64,000 bases of DNA from Bacteroidetes bacterium 43-93 (GCA_001897855.1 MKUO01000023.1:124001-188000); one strand, 5' to 3'; positions 18,042 to 26,770 are shown, counted from the first letter of the stretch. Notes: generated from the sequence alone by a model not told the origin. Program-made: numbers and translations.

Positions 18042-18404
18042 CTACCACGGATTATTGAGGTCGTTTTTTGTAAAAAGATGGTCGCGAATTTTAAAATTAC
18101 TGCCAACCGGCTTTTTTAAGGTAACCCCTGTTTTGCCTAAAAGCCGCATCAGCAAAGCAACAGGAGTCAAAACCACCCAGTAAATAAGGGTGAGGAAAAC
18201 TATATTATTAATTTTTCCTATAACCCCAGTGAGCATGCCCCACCATTTGTGTACAAACCCCGCAAAAGCGGAAGATGCCAGGCCGAAGATGCCAATCACA
18301 AAAGCTACGTAGAGGATCTGCGGCCTTTTTGTAATAAAGTAGAGCAGCAAGCCCACCAGTACGATGGCCAGTATAGACTCCTTCTTTTTTACAAGCTCTT
18401 CCAT
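18042..18404 (-). CDS. SxtJ-family membrane protein
   Basis: 120 aa from the ATG at 18404, which overlaps the stop of the small upstream gene (TAATG), so the two are coupled. Three hydrophobic segments (near 12-26, 31-50, 64-85) and a C-terminal basic tail with G-K-T-G-V-T-L-K-K-P. The family is named for its link with carbamoyltransferases; its role is unknown, possibly a membrane partner of the modification system. Located 18 nt upstream of carB-C. Confidence 0.78.
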   Translation of the reverse strand: MEELVKKKESILAIVLVGLLLYFITKRPQILYVAFVIGIFGLASSAFAGFVHKWWGMLTGVIGKINNIVFLTLIYWVVLTPVALLMRLLGKTGVTLKKPVGSNFKIRDHLFTKNDLNNPW

Positions 18405-18550
18405 TAGAACAAAGTATATATAAATGGCGCAAGGCCTGTATTCGCAGCAATGATCAGCACGGCTATCAGCAGCAGGGCGATGATAATGGGGGTGAGCCAC
18501 CATTTTTTACGCTCTTTGAGAAACAACCATAGGTCTTTTAAAAATTCCAT
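18404..18550 (-). CDS. DUF5989-type small membrane protein of the carbamoyltransferase module
   Basis: 48 aa, start ATG at 18550. Amphipathic N-terminus (M-E-F-L-K-D-L-W-L-F-L-K-E-R-K-K-W-W) followed by one membrane span (about 20-42). This is the expected tiny partner found between carbamoyltransferase and SxtJ genes in many bacteria. It lies 25 nt after the carbamoyltransferase and its TAA overlaps the SxtJ ATG. Function unknown. Confidence 0.75.
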   Translation of the reverse strand: MEFLKDLWLFLKERKKWWLTPIIIALLLIAVLIIAANTGLAPFIYTLF

Positions 18551-18575
18551 ACGCTTCAAAAATAGGGTTAATAAA

Positions 18576-20432
18576 TCAATCGCCTGCAAACCGGCGCTTC
18601 CAGCGGTCTTTATTATCAGCATCGGGTTGCCCTTCTTTATATAGCACAAAATTGCCCATTACCAGCATATCCATATCCGTTTGCATAAAACAGCGGTAGG
18701 CATCATCCGGGCTGCAGACAATAGGTTCGCCCCGAACGTTGAAGGAGGTATTGATCAATACCCCGTAACCGGTGAGCTTTTTAAATGCATATAATAACTG
18801 ATATACCTGCGGATTGGCATCTTCTGCCACCGTTTGTATGCGGGCCGAGAAGTCTATGTGGGTAATAGCAGGTAATTCGCTACGCTGCACATACAGCTTT
18901 TCCATTAGGGAGAGGCTCTGATAATTATCAGGTAATGCTTTGCGGTATTGTTCCTTTATGGGATGCACAAAAAGCATATAAGGCGATGGCTGCTGCAAAC
19001 CAAACAAACGCTCCGCCTCTTCCTGCAGCATCAGCGGTGCGAACGGACGGAAACCTTCGCGGAACTTGATCTTGATGTTGAGCTTCTTCTGCATTTCGGG
19101 GTTGCGGGGATCGGCGAGGATACTGCGATGCCCTAAAGCACGCGGACCAAACTCCATCCTTCCCTGGAACCAACCTACTACTTTACCCGCAGCTATTTCC
19201 GCAGCTATCGTATCAGCCAGCAGTATTTCGTCTTCTATATGATCGGCAGGAGCATCGTACCTGTTCAGCACTTTGATGATCTCCTTGTCTGTATATTCTA
19301 TACCCAGGTAGGCAGCGCGCATGGCATCTGTACCTACATTACCGCGAGGCTGTTCTTCGTGGATATGATATGCAGCCAATGCAGCGCCTACCGCACCACC
19401 GGCATCGCCGGCGGCAGGTTGTATATATATGTTCTTGAAAATGCCAGCTTCTGCCAGCTTGCCGTTAGCCACACAGTTGAGCGCTACGCCGCCTGCCATA
19501 CATAGGTTATCGCTGCCTGTGAGCTTCTTTGCTGTGGCAGCCAGCTTCATTACAATGTCTTCCGTTACCTGTTGAATGGCCAGGCCAAGATCGCAATGGT
19601 GTTGCTGCAGCGGCTCTTCTTCCGTTTTGCGGGGAAAGCCGAAGAGCTTTTGCCATTTGGCATCATCCACCATGCGCAATGCGGTGGCATAGGTAAAGTA
19701 GTCCTGGTTGAGGAAGATAGAGCCATCTTCATACACAGTACAGATATGATCGAGTATGATCTTCTTATATCGCTCCACTGCTTCACCATCATTGCCGTAA
19801 GGTGCAAGGCCCATCAGCTTATACTCACCGGAATTGACCTTGAAGCCGAGGAAATAAGTAAAGGCAGAGTATAGCAGCCCTACCGAATGCGGGAAATGCA
19901 ACTCCCTCAACACGGTAATATCCCTGCCTGAGCCTTTGCAAATAGAAGTAGTACACCATTCACCCACACCGTCTATGGTGAGTATGGCTGCATCGTCATA
20001 GGGTGACGGGTAAAACGCACTGGCGGCATGAGACAGGTGGTGCTCCGGGAAGAGCAGCTTTTGCTTGCCATTGCAACTTTCATCCACTTCTTTCAGCCCT
20101 TTGCGCACATTGTCTTTCAGGAAGACCTTCTCCTTAATCCATACCGGCATAGAGCGCATAAATGACATCCAACCCTTAGGGGAGAACGCATAGTAGGTCT
20201 CTAACAGCCGTTCGAACTTCAGGAGAGGCTTATCGTAGAAAGCAACAAAGTCTATATCATTGATATCCAGTCCGGCTTCATCCAGGCAGTAGCGTACCGC
20301 ATGTACCGGGAACCGTTCATCATGCTTCATGCGTGCGAACCGCTCTTCCTGGGCTGCAGCTACAATGATACCGTCCACTATTATAGCGGCGGCGGCATCG
20401 TGATAATAACAGGAAATACCGAGGATATTCAT
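18576..20432 (-). CDS. O-carbamoyltransferase, CmcH/NodU family
   Basis: 618 aa. N-terminal Kae1-like domain: G-I-S-C-Y-Y-H-D-A-A-A-A (4-15), Q-E-E-R-F-A-R, E-H-H-L-S-H-A-A-S-A-F-Y-P-S with the carbamoyl-phosphate/metal His residues, T-I-D-G-V-G-E-W, and G-G-V-A-L-N-C. The C-terminal domain has F-Q-G-R-M-E-F-G-P-R-A-L-G-H-R-S-I and N-T-S-F-N. It transfers a carbamoyl group from carbamoyl phosphate through carbamoyl-AMP to a hydroxyl. The acceptor is unknown, perhaps a glycan or lipid. Heads a carbamoyltransferase-DUF5989-SxtJ unit. Start at 20432; an upstream in-frame TTG lies in the -7 box. Confidence 0.93.
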   Translation of the reverse strand: MNILGISCYYHDAAAAIIVDGIIVAAAQEERFARMKHDERFPVHAVRYCLDEAGLDINDIDFVAFYDKPLLKFERLLETYYAFSPKGWMSFMRSMPVWIKEKVFLKDNVRKGLKEVDESCNGKQKLLFPEHHLSHAASAFYPSPYDDAAILTIDGVGEWCTTSICKGSGRDITVLRELHFPHSVGLLYSAFTYFLGFKVNSGEYKLMGLAPYGNDGEAVERYKKIILDHICTVYEDGSIFLNQDYFTYATALRMVDDAKWQKLFGFPRKTEEEPLQQHHCDLGLAIQQVTEDIVMKLAATAKKLTGSDNLCMAGGVALNCVANGKLAEAGIFKNIYIQPAAGDAGGAVGAALAAYHIHEEQPRGNVGTDAMRAAYLGIEYTDKEIIKVLNRYDAPADHIEDEILLADTIAAEIAAGKVVGWFQGRMEFGPRALGHRSILADPRNPEMQKKLNIKIKFREGFRPFAPLMLQEEAERLFGLQQPSPYMLFVHPIKEQYRKALPDNYQSLSLMEKLYVQRSELPAITHIDFSARIQTVAEDANPQVYQLLYAFKKLTGYGVLINTSFNVRGEPIVCSPDDAYRCFMQTDMDMLVMGNFVLYKEGQPDADNKDRWKRRFAGD

Positions 20433-20441
20433 TGACGGATT

Positions 20442-20449
20442 CAAAAATA
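20442..20449 (-). promoter_or_regulatory. -7 element for the carbamoyltransferase operon
   Basis: Minus strand reads TATTTTTG, exact TAnnTTTG, 9 nt from the ATG at 20432. Confidence 0.58.
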
Positions 20450-20481
20450 TAGAGCCAGTACCAAAAAGCAGAATCTGCGGA

Positions 20482-20521
20482 TGTTAGATTTTGTTAGAAA
20501 ATGCTAGTTTTTGCTAGTCTT
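20482..20521. repeat. Four 10-bp direct repeats TGYTAG, helically phased
   Basis: TTAG at 20484 and 20494 and CTAG at 20504 and 20514, each preceded by TG and followed by T/A-rich bases, repeat at exactly 10-bp spacing in the divergent region between the carbamoyltransferase and barrel genes. Possible multi-site operator; no regulator is identified. Confidence 0.5.
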
Positions 20522-20647
20522 TTTGGCGTTTTTGTTCTTTTTTTCTTTGTTTAAACAGTATCTGATACTTGCAAATTACCATCAATTTCTGAACTGGTAA
20601 AAAATTATATTTAACAGCTATGGGAGCGGTTTTCAGGCCATTTTCGG

Positions 20648-20655
20648 TATTTTTG
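20648..20655 (+). promoter_or_regulatory. -7 element for the first small outer-membrane barrel gene
   Basis: TATTTTTG, exact TAnnTTTG, 7 nt before the ATG at 20663. Confidence 0.58.
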
Positions 20656-20662
20656 CAATCAT

Positions 20663-21187
20663 ATGAAATGCCTGATCTCAACACTCTTCGCTATCCTTTT
20701 TGCCACAACTACTGCCCTTGCACAAAAACACACCAAAGTCCGCCCATCCTATAGCGATTATGAGCTGAAGGAAGAACCGGCGACCTATGCAGCCAGCGAA
20801 ATGGGCATTACAGCGGGGCCATACTTTGCAAATACAAACATCGATTTTGCCGCACGCATACAATACACAGCAAGGGTAGCAGACCATGTGCAGATTGCAC
20901 CGATGCTCACCTATGTTCATGATAATATTAGTAAAGAGTCTATCCTTGGGCCGGGCCTCAACATTAATTTCCCGATAGGTAAAAGCAAGTCCTATTTCTA
21001 TCCCGGCGTGGAATTCGGTTATTTTTTAAGGCAGGGGGTTTCTTATGGTGCGCATATTGGATACACCGCCAGCGTAAGCGAACACATTGGGATAAATATT
21101 GAACCGGGCCTTAGTTTTATACGCAATAACGCATTTGACAATAATGCCTTATTTTCTATTTTGTGTGGCATCAGGGTTAACCTGTAA
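20663..21187 (+). CDS. Small secreted beta-barrel protein, paralogue 1
   Basis: 174 aa. Signal peptide (1-20, A-L-A-Q). The mature part alternates polar and hydrophobic residues in about eight strand-like stretches and shares the pattern P-I-G-K-S-K-S-Y-F-Y-P-G-V-E (about 106-119) and H-I-G-Y-T with the next gene; it ends with a polar/aromatic strand (G-I-R-V-N-L). Likely an 8-stranded outer-membrane barrel (OmpW/OmpX-like fold), function unknown. Followed 20 nt later by its paralogue. Confidence 0.75.
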   Translation: MKCLISTLFAILFATTTALAQKHTKVRPSYSDYELKEEPATYAASEMGITAGPYFANTNIDFAARIQYTARVADHVQIAPMLTYVHDNISKESILGPGLNINFPIGKSKSYFYPGVEFGYFLRQGVSYGAHIGYTASVSEHIGINIEPGLSFIRNNAFDNNALFSILCGIRVNL

Positions 21188-21207
21188 TTGATATCACTAC
21201 CTACTTT

Positions 21208-21699
21208 ATGAAATACTGTTTTGCAGCGTTGCTGCTATTATCTGCTCATAACTTACGAGCACAAAACACAGATGTGCCCGGGAATGAGTTTCACATACAA
21301 AAACCGGCCTATGCGCAGGCAGAAATAGGCTTGAGCTTAGGCATTTATCGGGATCAACCTTCTCCTGACCAGGCTTTTAAACTGCAATACTTTGACCGCG
21401 GAAGCGATCATTTCCAATTTTCCATTGCTGTTGGTTTTATGCAATTTGATGGTATCAATATTGGTGCGGGATTGGGTGCCAACTTTCCTCTTAGCAGCGG
21501 ACGATCTTATTTTTATCCCGGCCTCGAGGTCAGCTATTATCGCACGGTAGGATTACTCGGAAGCGTACATATAGGCTACACTTATAGATTATCTCAACTT
21601 ATCAGCCTGAACCTGGAACCGGGATATACCTTCTTACGGCAAAACTCGCCTCCGTATTTTGACTTTTCCGGCCATGGGGGAGTGCGTTTCAATTTTTAA
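21208..21699 (+). CDS. Small secreted beta-barrel protein, paralogue 2
   Basis: 163 aa. Signal peptide (1-18, L-R-A-Q), then barrel-like strands with P-L-S-S-G-R-S-Y-F-Y-P-G-L-E and H-I-G-Y-T-Y matching the upstream gene, and a C-terminal G-V-R-F-N-F that fits the terminal-aromatic rule for outer-membrane proteins. A tandem duplicate of the preceding gene, now well diverged. Its end overlaps the convergent gene by 11 bp. Confidence 0.72.
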   Translation: MKYCFAALLLLSAHNLRAQNTDVPGNEFHIQKPAYAQAEIGLSLGIYRDQPSPDQAFKLQYFDRGSDHFQFSIAVGFMQFDGINIGAGLGANFPLSSGRSYFYPGLEVSYYRTVGLLGSVHIGYTYRLSQLISLNLEPGYTFLRQNSPPYFDFSGHGGVRFNF

Positions 21700-22378
21700 G
21701 ATATTTGTTTAAATCTATCCGGATTTTTTCTTCCTTTTTACCAGTGACACTGTAGGATAAAGCAACCACACCATTTTTTAATATAGGTTCGCTAAAAAGA
21801 AGCTCGGGATAATATATGTCGGCTTTTAGTGTTTCTTTTGCCAGCTTTGGTGGCAGTGGTATTTTGTAGATTTTATTTTTATCAACATTTACTATCGAAA
21901 TAGTTTTGTATCCTTTAAATTTTACGGACGAGGTATCATAGTTACTATTCGTAATTCCGATTACAAATGGAAACTTTTTATCCTCACTATAAAATATAAG
22001 CCGACCTACGTTCTTTATTTCTGACCCATTCTTTTTATTAAATAAATAATATTCGGGCGGTTCACAACATCCGGATATCACATTATTTCTTATCCAAAAT
22101 GTTGTATGGTATTCGGTCGCATAACTAAAGCCTAAACGGCCTGTATAACCTTGTAGCCCATCTCCCAAAGAGAATATTATTTTCGTTATTTCGGCGTGCT
22201 TGAATGTGAGCCAAGACGAGTCACAATTATAACTCCAATACAATTTAGCTTGATTATCGAAAACCAAGGGTGTGCAGTCTAGTAGAATTAGACTTGAATC
22301 TTTTTCACAACTACAAGTCTGGGCAAATGCAGGTAATTGCTGCATTACCAATAACGAAAGCAATATCCTCGCAATCAT
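21689..22378 (-). CDS. Hypothetical secreted protein
   Basis: 229 aa. Signal peptide (1-19, A-F-A-Q) followed by T-C-S-C-E; further Cys pairs at S-Y-N-C and S-G-C-C-E-P-P suggest disulfides. Mixed beta content, no family recognised. More AT-rich than its neighbours. Stands alone on the minus strand. Confidence 0.7.
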   Translation of the reverse strand: MIARILLSLLVMQQLPAFAQTCSCEKDSSLILLDCTPLVFDNQAKLYWSYNCDSSWLTFKHAEITKIIFSLGDGLQGYTGRLGFSYATEYHTTFWIRNNVISGCCEPPEYYLFNKKNGSEIKNVGRLIFYSEDKKFPFVIGITNSNYDTSSVKFKGYKTISIVNVDKNKIYKIPLPPKLAKETLKADIYYPELLFSEPILKNGVVALSYSVTGKKEEKIRIDLNKYLKN

Positions 22379-22442
22379 TCCTGAATTTATATTATTAATC
22401 CGGTTATAAGAAGTATAATGTAATCTAAGGTATCGGGATTAT

Positions 22443-22450
22443 TATATTTG
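22443..22450 (+). promoter_or_regulatory. -7 element for the NdpA-like gene
   Basis: TATATTTG, exact TAnnTTTG, 6 nt before the ATG at 22457. An in-frame TTG at 22448 lies in this element. Confidence 0.6.
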
Positions 22451-22456
22451 CGCGCA

Positions 22457-23503
22457 ATGATAGACTTAAGCAGCGCAGCACTCAAAAGCGTATCTGTACA
22501 TTTTGTTGGTAATAAAAGTGTAGGGGATGAACTGATCCATAGTAAAAAACCTATGGACCTGCCGGAGCGTGAAAAGAAGATATTGGCGAATGCCTTCCTC
22601 GGACGGTTTAAGCTGGAAACCAATCTTTATTCGTTTACCCATGGCGCCTCGCTGGACTATAACGAGGTCTATAACTATTGCCTGGAAACGCTTGCCGAGC
22701 CGGATGAACTGCATAAGAATGCGGTAAACATTACCAAACACCTATACGAGAGTGCTACACACCCCAAGATAAAAGCAGGGGATGTATATATATGCCTGTT
22801 TGAGAACTGCGTAGTGAATAGCGCTTATGTTGATGCCATTGGTATCTATAAAGCGGAAAGCAAGACCGACTTCCTGGACCTGAACATCGAGGACAAAGAA
22901 TTTGAACTGACGCTGCGGCAGGGTGTGGACATCAGCAAGGTAGATAAGGCTTGCCTGGTATTATCTACGAACGGCGACAAAGGCTTTGATGTGCTGATCT
23001 ATGATACCAATGGTAAAGGCGAAGAAGCTGTGTATTGGCGGGAGACGTTTTTGAACATTGCACCGCAGGCCAATGAGTACTACCAAACCAACGAGTTCCT
23101 GACCATTGCCAAGCAGTTTATAGCCAAGCAGGTGCCACAGGAATTTGAGATAGAAAAAACAGAGCAGATAGATATGCTCAACAAATCGGTAGAGTACTTC
23201 CGTGCCAATACATCGTTTGACAAAAAACAGTTTGAAGAAACGGTGATGGGTGATGAGAGTATGATACGATCGTTTCGCAAGTTTGAAGATGCTTATCGGG
23301 AGGATCATGATATAGACCTGCCGGACAGGTTTGATATATCTGCACAGGCGGTGAAGAAACAGGCGCGTGTATTTAAGAGTGTGCTAAAGCTGGACAGGAA
23401 CTTCCACATCTATATACATGGCGATAAAGACCTGATAGAAAAAGGCTATGACCCGGTATCGGGTAAGCATTTTTACAAGATCTATTTTGATGAGGAAGAA
23501 TAA
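22457..23503 (+). CDS. Nucleoid-associated protein, NdpA/YejK family
   Basis: 348 aa, start ATG at 22457 chosen because the next upstream start is inside the promoter. The NdpA family pattern is visible: F-V-G-N-K near 17, the central D-V-Y-I-C-L-F-E segment and G-I-Y-K-A-E-S-K-T-D-F-L, and a C-terminal I-Y-I-H-G-D with a catalytic-free basic end. Binds DNA as a nucleoid protein; some homologues occur in phage-defence contexts but nothing here suggests that. Monocistronic. Confidence 0.8.
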   Translation: MIDLSSAALKSVSVHFVGNKSVGDELIHSKKPMDLPEREKKILANAFLGRFKLETNLYSFTHGASLDYNEVYNYCLETLAEPDELHKNAVNITKHLYESATHPKIKAGDVYICLFENCVVNSAYVDAIGIYKAESKTDFLDLNIEDKEFELTLRQGVDISKVDKACLVLSTNGDKGFDVLIYDTNGKGEEAVYWRETFLNIAPQANEYYQTNEFLTIAKQFIAKQVPQEFEIEKTEQIDMLNKSVEYFRANTSFDKKQFEETVMGDESMIRSFRKFEDAYREDHDIDLPDRFDISAQAVKKQARVFKSVLKLDRNFHIYIHGDKDLIEKGYDPVSGKHFYKIYFDEEE

Positions 23504-23911
23504 TGTGGGAAATACTAAGCTCTAATTTCTAAATACTAATGCTCATAGCGAGTGTTACCACCTCCCCCTCGCTGCGCTTGGGTACTCCTCCCGCCATTAA
23601 TATTTGACGGTATCTTTTGCATGGCTATAAACAGGAGGAGAAGGGTTTGTGTGATTTTGATGCGCGAGGGCATGGCGCGAGTGGAACCACCCCGGCCTAT
23701 CGGCCACCCCTCCTATAAACAGGAGGGGAGAGGCTCGTGTAGATTGGATGCGCGAGGGCCTGGCGCGAGTGTAACCACCCCGGCCTATCGGCCACCCCTC
23801 CTATAAACAGGAGGGGAGAATTGGGTGCATCGACTATAATTCATCTAAAGAATTCTATTCAGGAGATTTCTCGCTGCAGTCGAAATGACGGCGCTTAAAG
23901 AAATTGCACCA
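23504..23911. other. Gene-free stretch holding a tandem repeat array
   Basis: About 400 bp between the NdpA-like gene and the SGNH hydrolase without a credible gene. It is dominated by 88-bp GC-rich repeat units and short inverted repeats, then an AT-rich segment near 23830-23880. Confidence 0.7.
23627..23816. repeat. 88-bp tandem repeat with GC-rich hairpins
   Basis: The start of the unit (ATAAACAGGAGG) occurs at 23627, 23715 and 23803, exactly 88 bp apart; two full units and one partial. Each junction forms a hairpin, CCCCTCCT/AGGAGGGG with a 6-nt loop (23707-23728 and 23795-23816), beside a GGCC-TATC-GGCC inverted repeat. Not a CRISPR: no unique spacers. It resembles the dispersed GC-rich intergenic elements seen in Bacteroidota genomes. 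Confidence 0.8.
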
Positions 23912-25024
23912 CTACTTAAAATACTGCCTAACGCTATCTGCTACAATGCGGGCGACTACGGGTGTACCGATGGATGTGTAGTGTGTATAGTCGTAATAAT
24001 AGCGGCTATCGTATGGCATGGCGGCGGCAATATCTACCACATTCAAATGATAGCTTTCTTTTAATTGCAACAAGACCTGGTTATACTCATCCAGTATTTT
24101 TCCCTGCAACATGGCATTACGGCCGGGGCTTACCTGTATATCTGCAAATTCGAGGCCGGTTGCCGGATCTTTGAAATGAGCATATAAGGAAGGCTGTGTA
24201 AGGAAGATGGCTTTGATGTTATTGGCCTTGCAAATAGAATCAAGAGTAAGGATACGCCTGCGATAAGATGCTAAATATGGTTGCTGTTGTGCTAATTGTT
24301 GTACTACAGTAGCACTATCTACTTTTAGTTTGGGTTCTTTCGCATAATTCACCTCGCGATGCACCAGGCCTTTTTCGTAAGCAATGCGGTAACGGTAGAT
24401 ATTTTCTAGCAGGGAACCTATCTCTGTTTTGCGGATGAGGGAGCGCATATAATCTTTAAAGCTGCGCTTATCCAACTCATTGGTATGGTACGTATCAAAG
24501 CCGCCCATTGCTTTTTCCTCCATATCATTCACACCGGTAAGGAAGATCACATAGTCGGGGTGCAGGGCAACGATATGATCCTGTAATAAAACAATATGTC
24601 CGAAAGTTGAAGTACCATCAAGGCCGGCATTATCGAGCCAGATGTTTGGTGCTACTTCTTTACGAAGGTCTTTCTTCAGCAACTCGGGCCAGGTAAGGCT
24701 ATCGCTATTGTAAGAACATTCTGTAGTACTGCCCCCAATGGTGATAATCTTGATCCATTTCGCCGGGTCTTTGGGCATTTCTTCTCCGCGCAAGCCTAAG
24801 GAATTGCGTGAATAGTAAATGACAGCTTCCAGCTTATTGCTGTGCGGATTTTTATGAACCAAATGCTGATTGGCGGGCAATACGATCTTACCATGTTTTA
24901 CCCGGAACGGAAAAGGGTGGAAGATGCGCAGTATCAGCTCTATCAAAAACAAAGCAACCAACAAACCGAAAAACAATGCTTTTACATTGCCCCAGAATGT
25001 TGGTTGCTTTTTAGTATTTTCCAT
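23912..25024 (-). CDS. Membrane-anchored SGNH/GDSL hydrolase
   Basis: 370 aa. One N-terminal membrane span (about 13-33). SGNH blocks: nucleophile S99 in I-G-G-S-T-T-E, G-V-N-D in the middle, and D345-Y-T-H348 as the C-terminal Asp/His pair. Probably a periplasmic esterase or O-acetyl transferase-like enzyme acting on a glycan. Its ATG overlaps the stop of the carB N-terminal half (TAATG), so the two are translated together. SGNH proteins of this type often accompany carbamoyltransferase/SxtJ/DUF5989 genes, which here lie 3.5 kb downstream. Confidence 0.87.
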   Translation of the reverse strand: MENTKKQPTFWGNVKALFFGLLVALFLIELILRIFHPFPFRVKHGKIVLPANQHLVHKNPHSNKLEAVIYYSRNSLGLRGEEMPKDPAKWIKIITIGGSTTECSYNSDSLTWPELLKKDLRKEVAPNIWLDNAGLDGTSTFGHIVLLQDHIVALHPDYVIFLTGVNDMEEKAMGGFDTYHTNELDKRSFKDYMRSLIRKTEIGSLLENIYRYRIAYEKGLVHREVNYAKEPKLKVDSATVVQQLAQQQPYLASYRRRILTLDSICKANNIKAIFLTQPSLYAHFKDPATGLEFADIQVSPGRNAMLQGKILDEYNQVLLQLKESYHLNVVDIAAAMPYDSRYYYDYTHYTSIGTPVVARIVADSVRQYFK

Positions 25025-26667
25025 TAAAGGAAGGTACTATAGAAATATGGTGTTTTAGCTTCGAATTCTGCGCTGCAGGTATCTACCATTTTGTATACGC
25101 GGGTGATACCGGCTTTTTTACGGAATTCGTACACTTCTTCTGCTGTACAGTCTTTTACCAGTTCCGCTATCTGCTCATCACTAAAGCCCATTACTTTGGC
25201 CTCACGCATCAGCTCTACCGGCATTTTTTCCAGGTGCTTGATCTCCTGGATTTGTTTTTCCAGGTTTACGATATCCTGTATCTGGTAAAGGAACCAGCGG
25301 TCGATCTGTGTGAGCTCGCGAAGCGTTTTGATAGATATGCCGGCAGCAATGGCTTCTTTGATGCGGAAGATCCTGTCCCACTTCGGCTTTTTCAATGTTT
25401 CCAGCAGTTCTTCCGGGCGCAGGCGGGCTGTGCTCAGGAAAGAAAGGCCGGTAGCGTTGTTCTCCAGGCTCTGGCAGGCTTTCTGTAGTGCCTCAGGGAA
25501 TGTGCGACCGATGGCCATTACTTCACCTACGGATTTCATCTGCAGGCCCAGTGTATCATCAGCACCTTTGAATTTATCGAAGTTCCAGCGAGGCATTTTT
25601 ACTATTACATAGTCGAGCGCAGGCTCAAAATATGCAGAAGTAGTTTGCGTGATCTGGTTTTTCAGTTCGTCAAGCGAATAACCCACCGCCAGTTTTGCTG
25701 CGATCTTAGCTATCGGGTAGCCGGTAGCTTTAGATGCCAGCGCAGAAGAGCGGCTTACGCGAGGGTTGATCTCGATAGCGATGATCTCTTCTGTTTCGGG
25801 GTTGAGCGCAAACTGTACGTTACAACCACCGGCGAAGTTGCCGAGGTCGCGCATCATTTTGATGGCTGTGTTACGCATCAGCTGGAAAGCTGTATCGCTG
25901 AGCGTCATAGCAGGTGCTACCGTGATACTATCACCGGTGTGGATACCCATCGGGTCGAAGTTCTCTACCGTACAGATGATCACCACATTGTCCCTGTTAT
26001 CGCGCAGCAGTTCCAGTTCAAATTCCTTCCAGCCGAGCATAGCGCGCTCTACCAGTACCTCGTGTATCGGGGAAGCGGTAAGGCCGCGTTCCAGCGCTAC
26101 ATCCAGTTCTTCTTTATGCATTACGAAACCCCCACCTGTACCACCAAGGGTGAAGGATGGGCGGATAACGATAGGCAGGCCTATTTCCTGTGCAAACTCT
26201 TTACCTTCCAGCAGGGAGTTAGCTGTTTTTGCAGAAGCTACCGGTACACCTATCTCGATCATCCATTTACGGAAGAGCTCGCGGTCTTCTGCTTTTTCTA
26301 TGGCTTTGATATCTACACCTATCAGGCGAATGTTGTATTGTTTCCAGATACCCAGCTCATCTGCTTCTTTTGCTAGGTTCAGTGCTGTCTGGCCACCCAT
26401 GGTAGGCAGTACGGCATCGATCTCGTTTTCCTGCAGTATTTTTTCAATGCTTTCTACCGTCAGTGGCAACAGGTACACCTTGTCTGCCATCATCGGGTCT
26501 GTCATAATAGTTGCGGGGTTGGAATTGATCAGGATCACTTTGATCCCTTCTTCCCGGAGGCTTCGTGCAGCCTGGGAACCGGAATAGTCAAACTCGCAGG
26601 CCTGGCCGATGATAATTGGTCCGGAACCTATGATCAGTACGCTTTTAATGGAAGTGTCTAGTGGCAT
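25024..26667 (-). CDS. carB: Carbamoyl-phosphate synthase large chain, N-terminal half (split CarB)
   Basis: 547 aa. It opens with [21 protein letters not shown] and [11 protein letters not shown], then the first ATP-grasp domain ([33 protein letters not shown]) and the oligomerization domain up to V-D-T-C-S-A-E-F and Y-F-Y-S-T-F. It stops there, in the linker where single-chain CarB continues. This half makes carboxyphosphate and carbamate from bicarbonate, ATP and glutamine-derived ammonia. With the C-terminal half the total is 946 aa, the normal Bacteroidota CarB size. Coupled to the SGNH gene. No carA in the window. Confidence 0.94.
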   Translation of the reverse strand: MPLDTSIKSVLIIGSGPIIIGQACEFDYSGSQAARSLREEGIKVILINSNPATIMTDPMMADKVYLLPLTVESIEKILQENEIDAVLPTMGGQTALNLAKEADELGIWKQYNIRLIGVDIKAIEKAEDRELFRKWMIEIGVPVASAKTANSLLEGKEFAQEIGLPIVIRPSFTLGGTGGGFVMHKEELDVALERGLTASPIHEVLVERAMLGWKEFELELLRDNRDNVVIICTVENFDPMGIHTGDSITVAPAMTLSDTAFQLMRNTAIKMMRDLGNFAGGCNVQFALNPETEEIIAIEINPRVSRSSALASKATGYPIAKIAAKLAVGYSLDELKNQITQTTSAYFEPALDYVIVKMPRWNFDKFKGADDTLGLQMKSVGEVMAIGRTFPEALQKACQSLENNATGLSFLSTARLRPEELLETLKKPKWDRIFRIKEAIAAGISIKTLRELTQIDRWFLYQIQDIVNLEKQIQEIKHLEKMPVELMREAKVMGFSDEQIAELVKDCTAEEVYEFRKKAGITRVYKMVDTCSAEFEAKTPYFYSTFL

Positions 26668-26677
26668 TTTAAAATAT

Positions 26678-26685
26678 CAAAAGTA
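26678..26685 (-). promoter_or_regulatory. Proximal -7 element for carB N-terminal half
   Basis: Minus strand reads TACTTTTG, exact TAnnTTTG, 10 nt from the ATG at 26667. Confidence 0.5.
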
Positions 26686-26770
26686 AAAAGTCAAAATTCA
26701 AAACAACCGGCGGGACGCAAAACAAAAGCTTTTGGCTTTTAAATTTTGATTTTTGAATTTATTAGATACA

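Noticed and set aside
23627-23816. CRISPR-like array
   Set aside because: The whole 88-bp unit repeats; there are no unique spacers, and no cas genes are nearby.
25645-26587. Two long plus-strand frames opposite carB N-half
   Set aside because: Composition is non-coding (Ser/Cys/Tyr-rich) and carB on the other strand is unambiguous.
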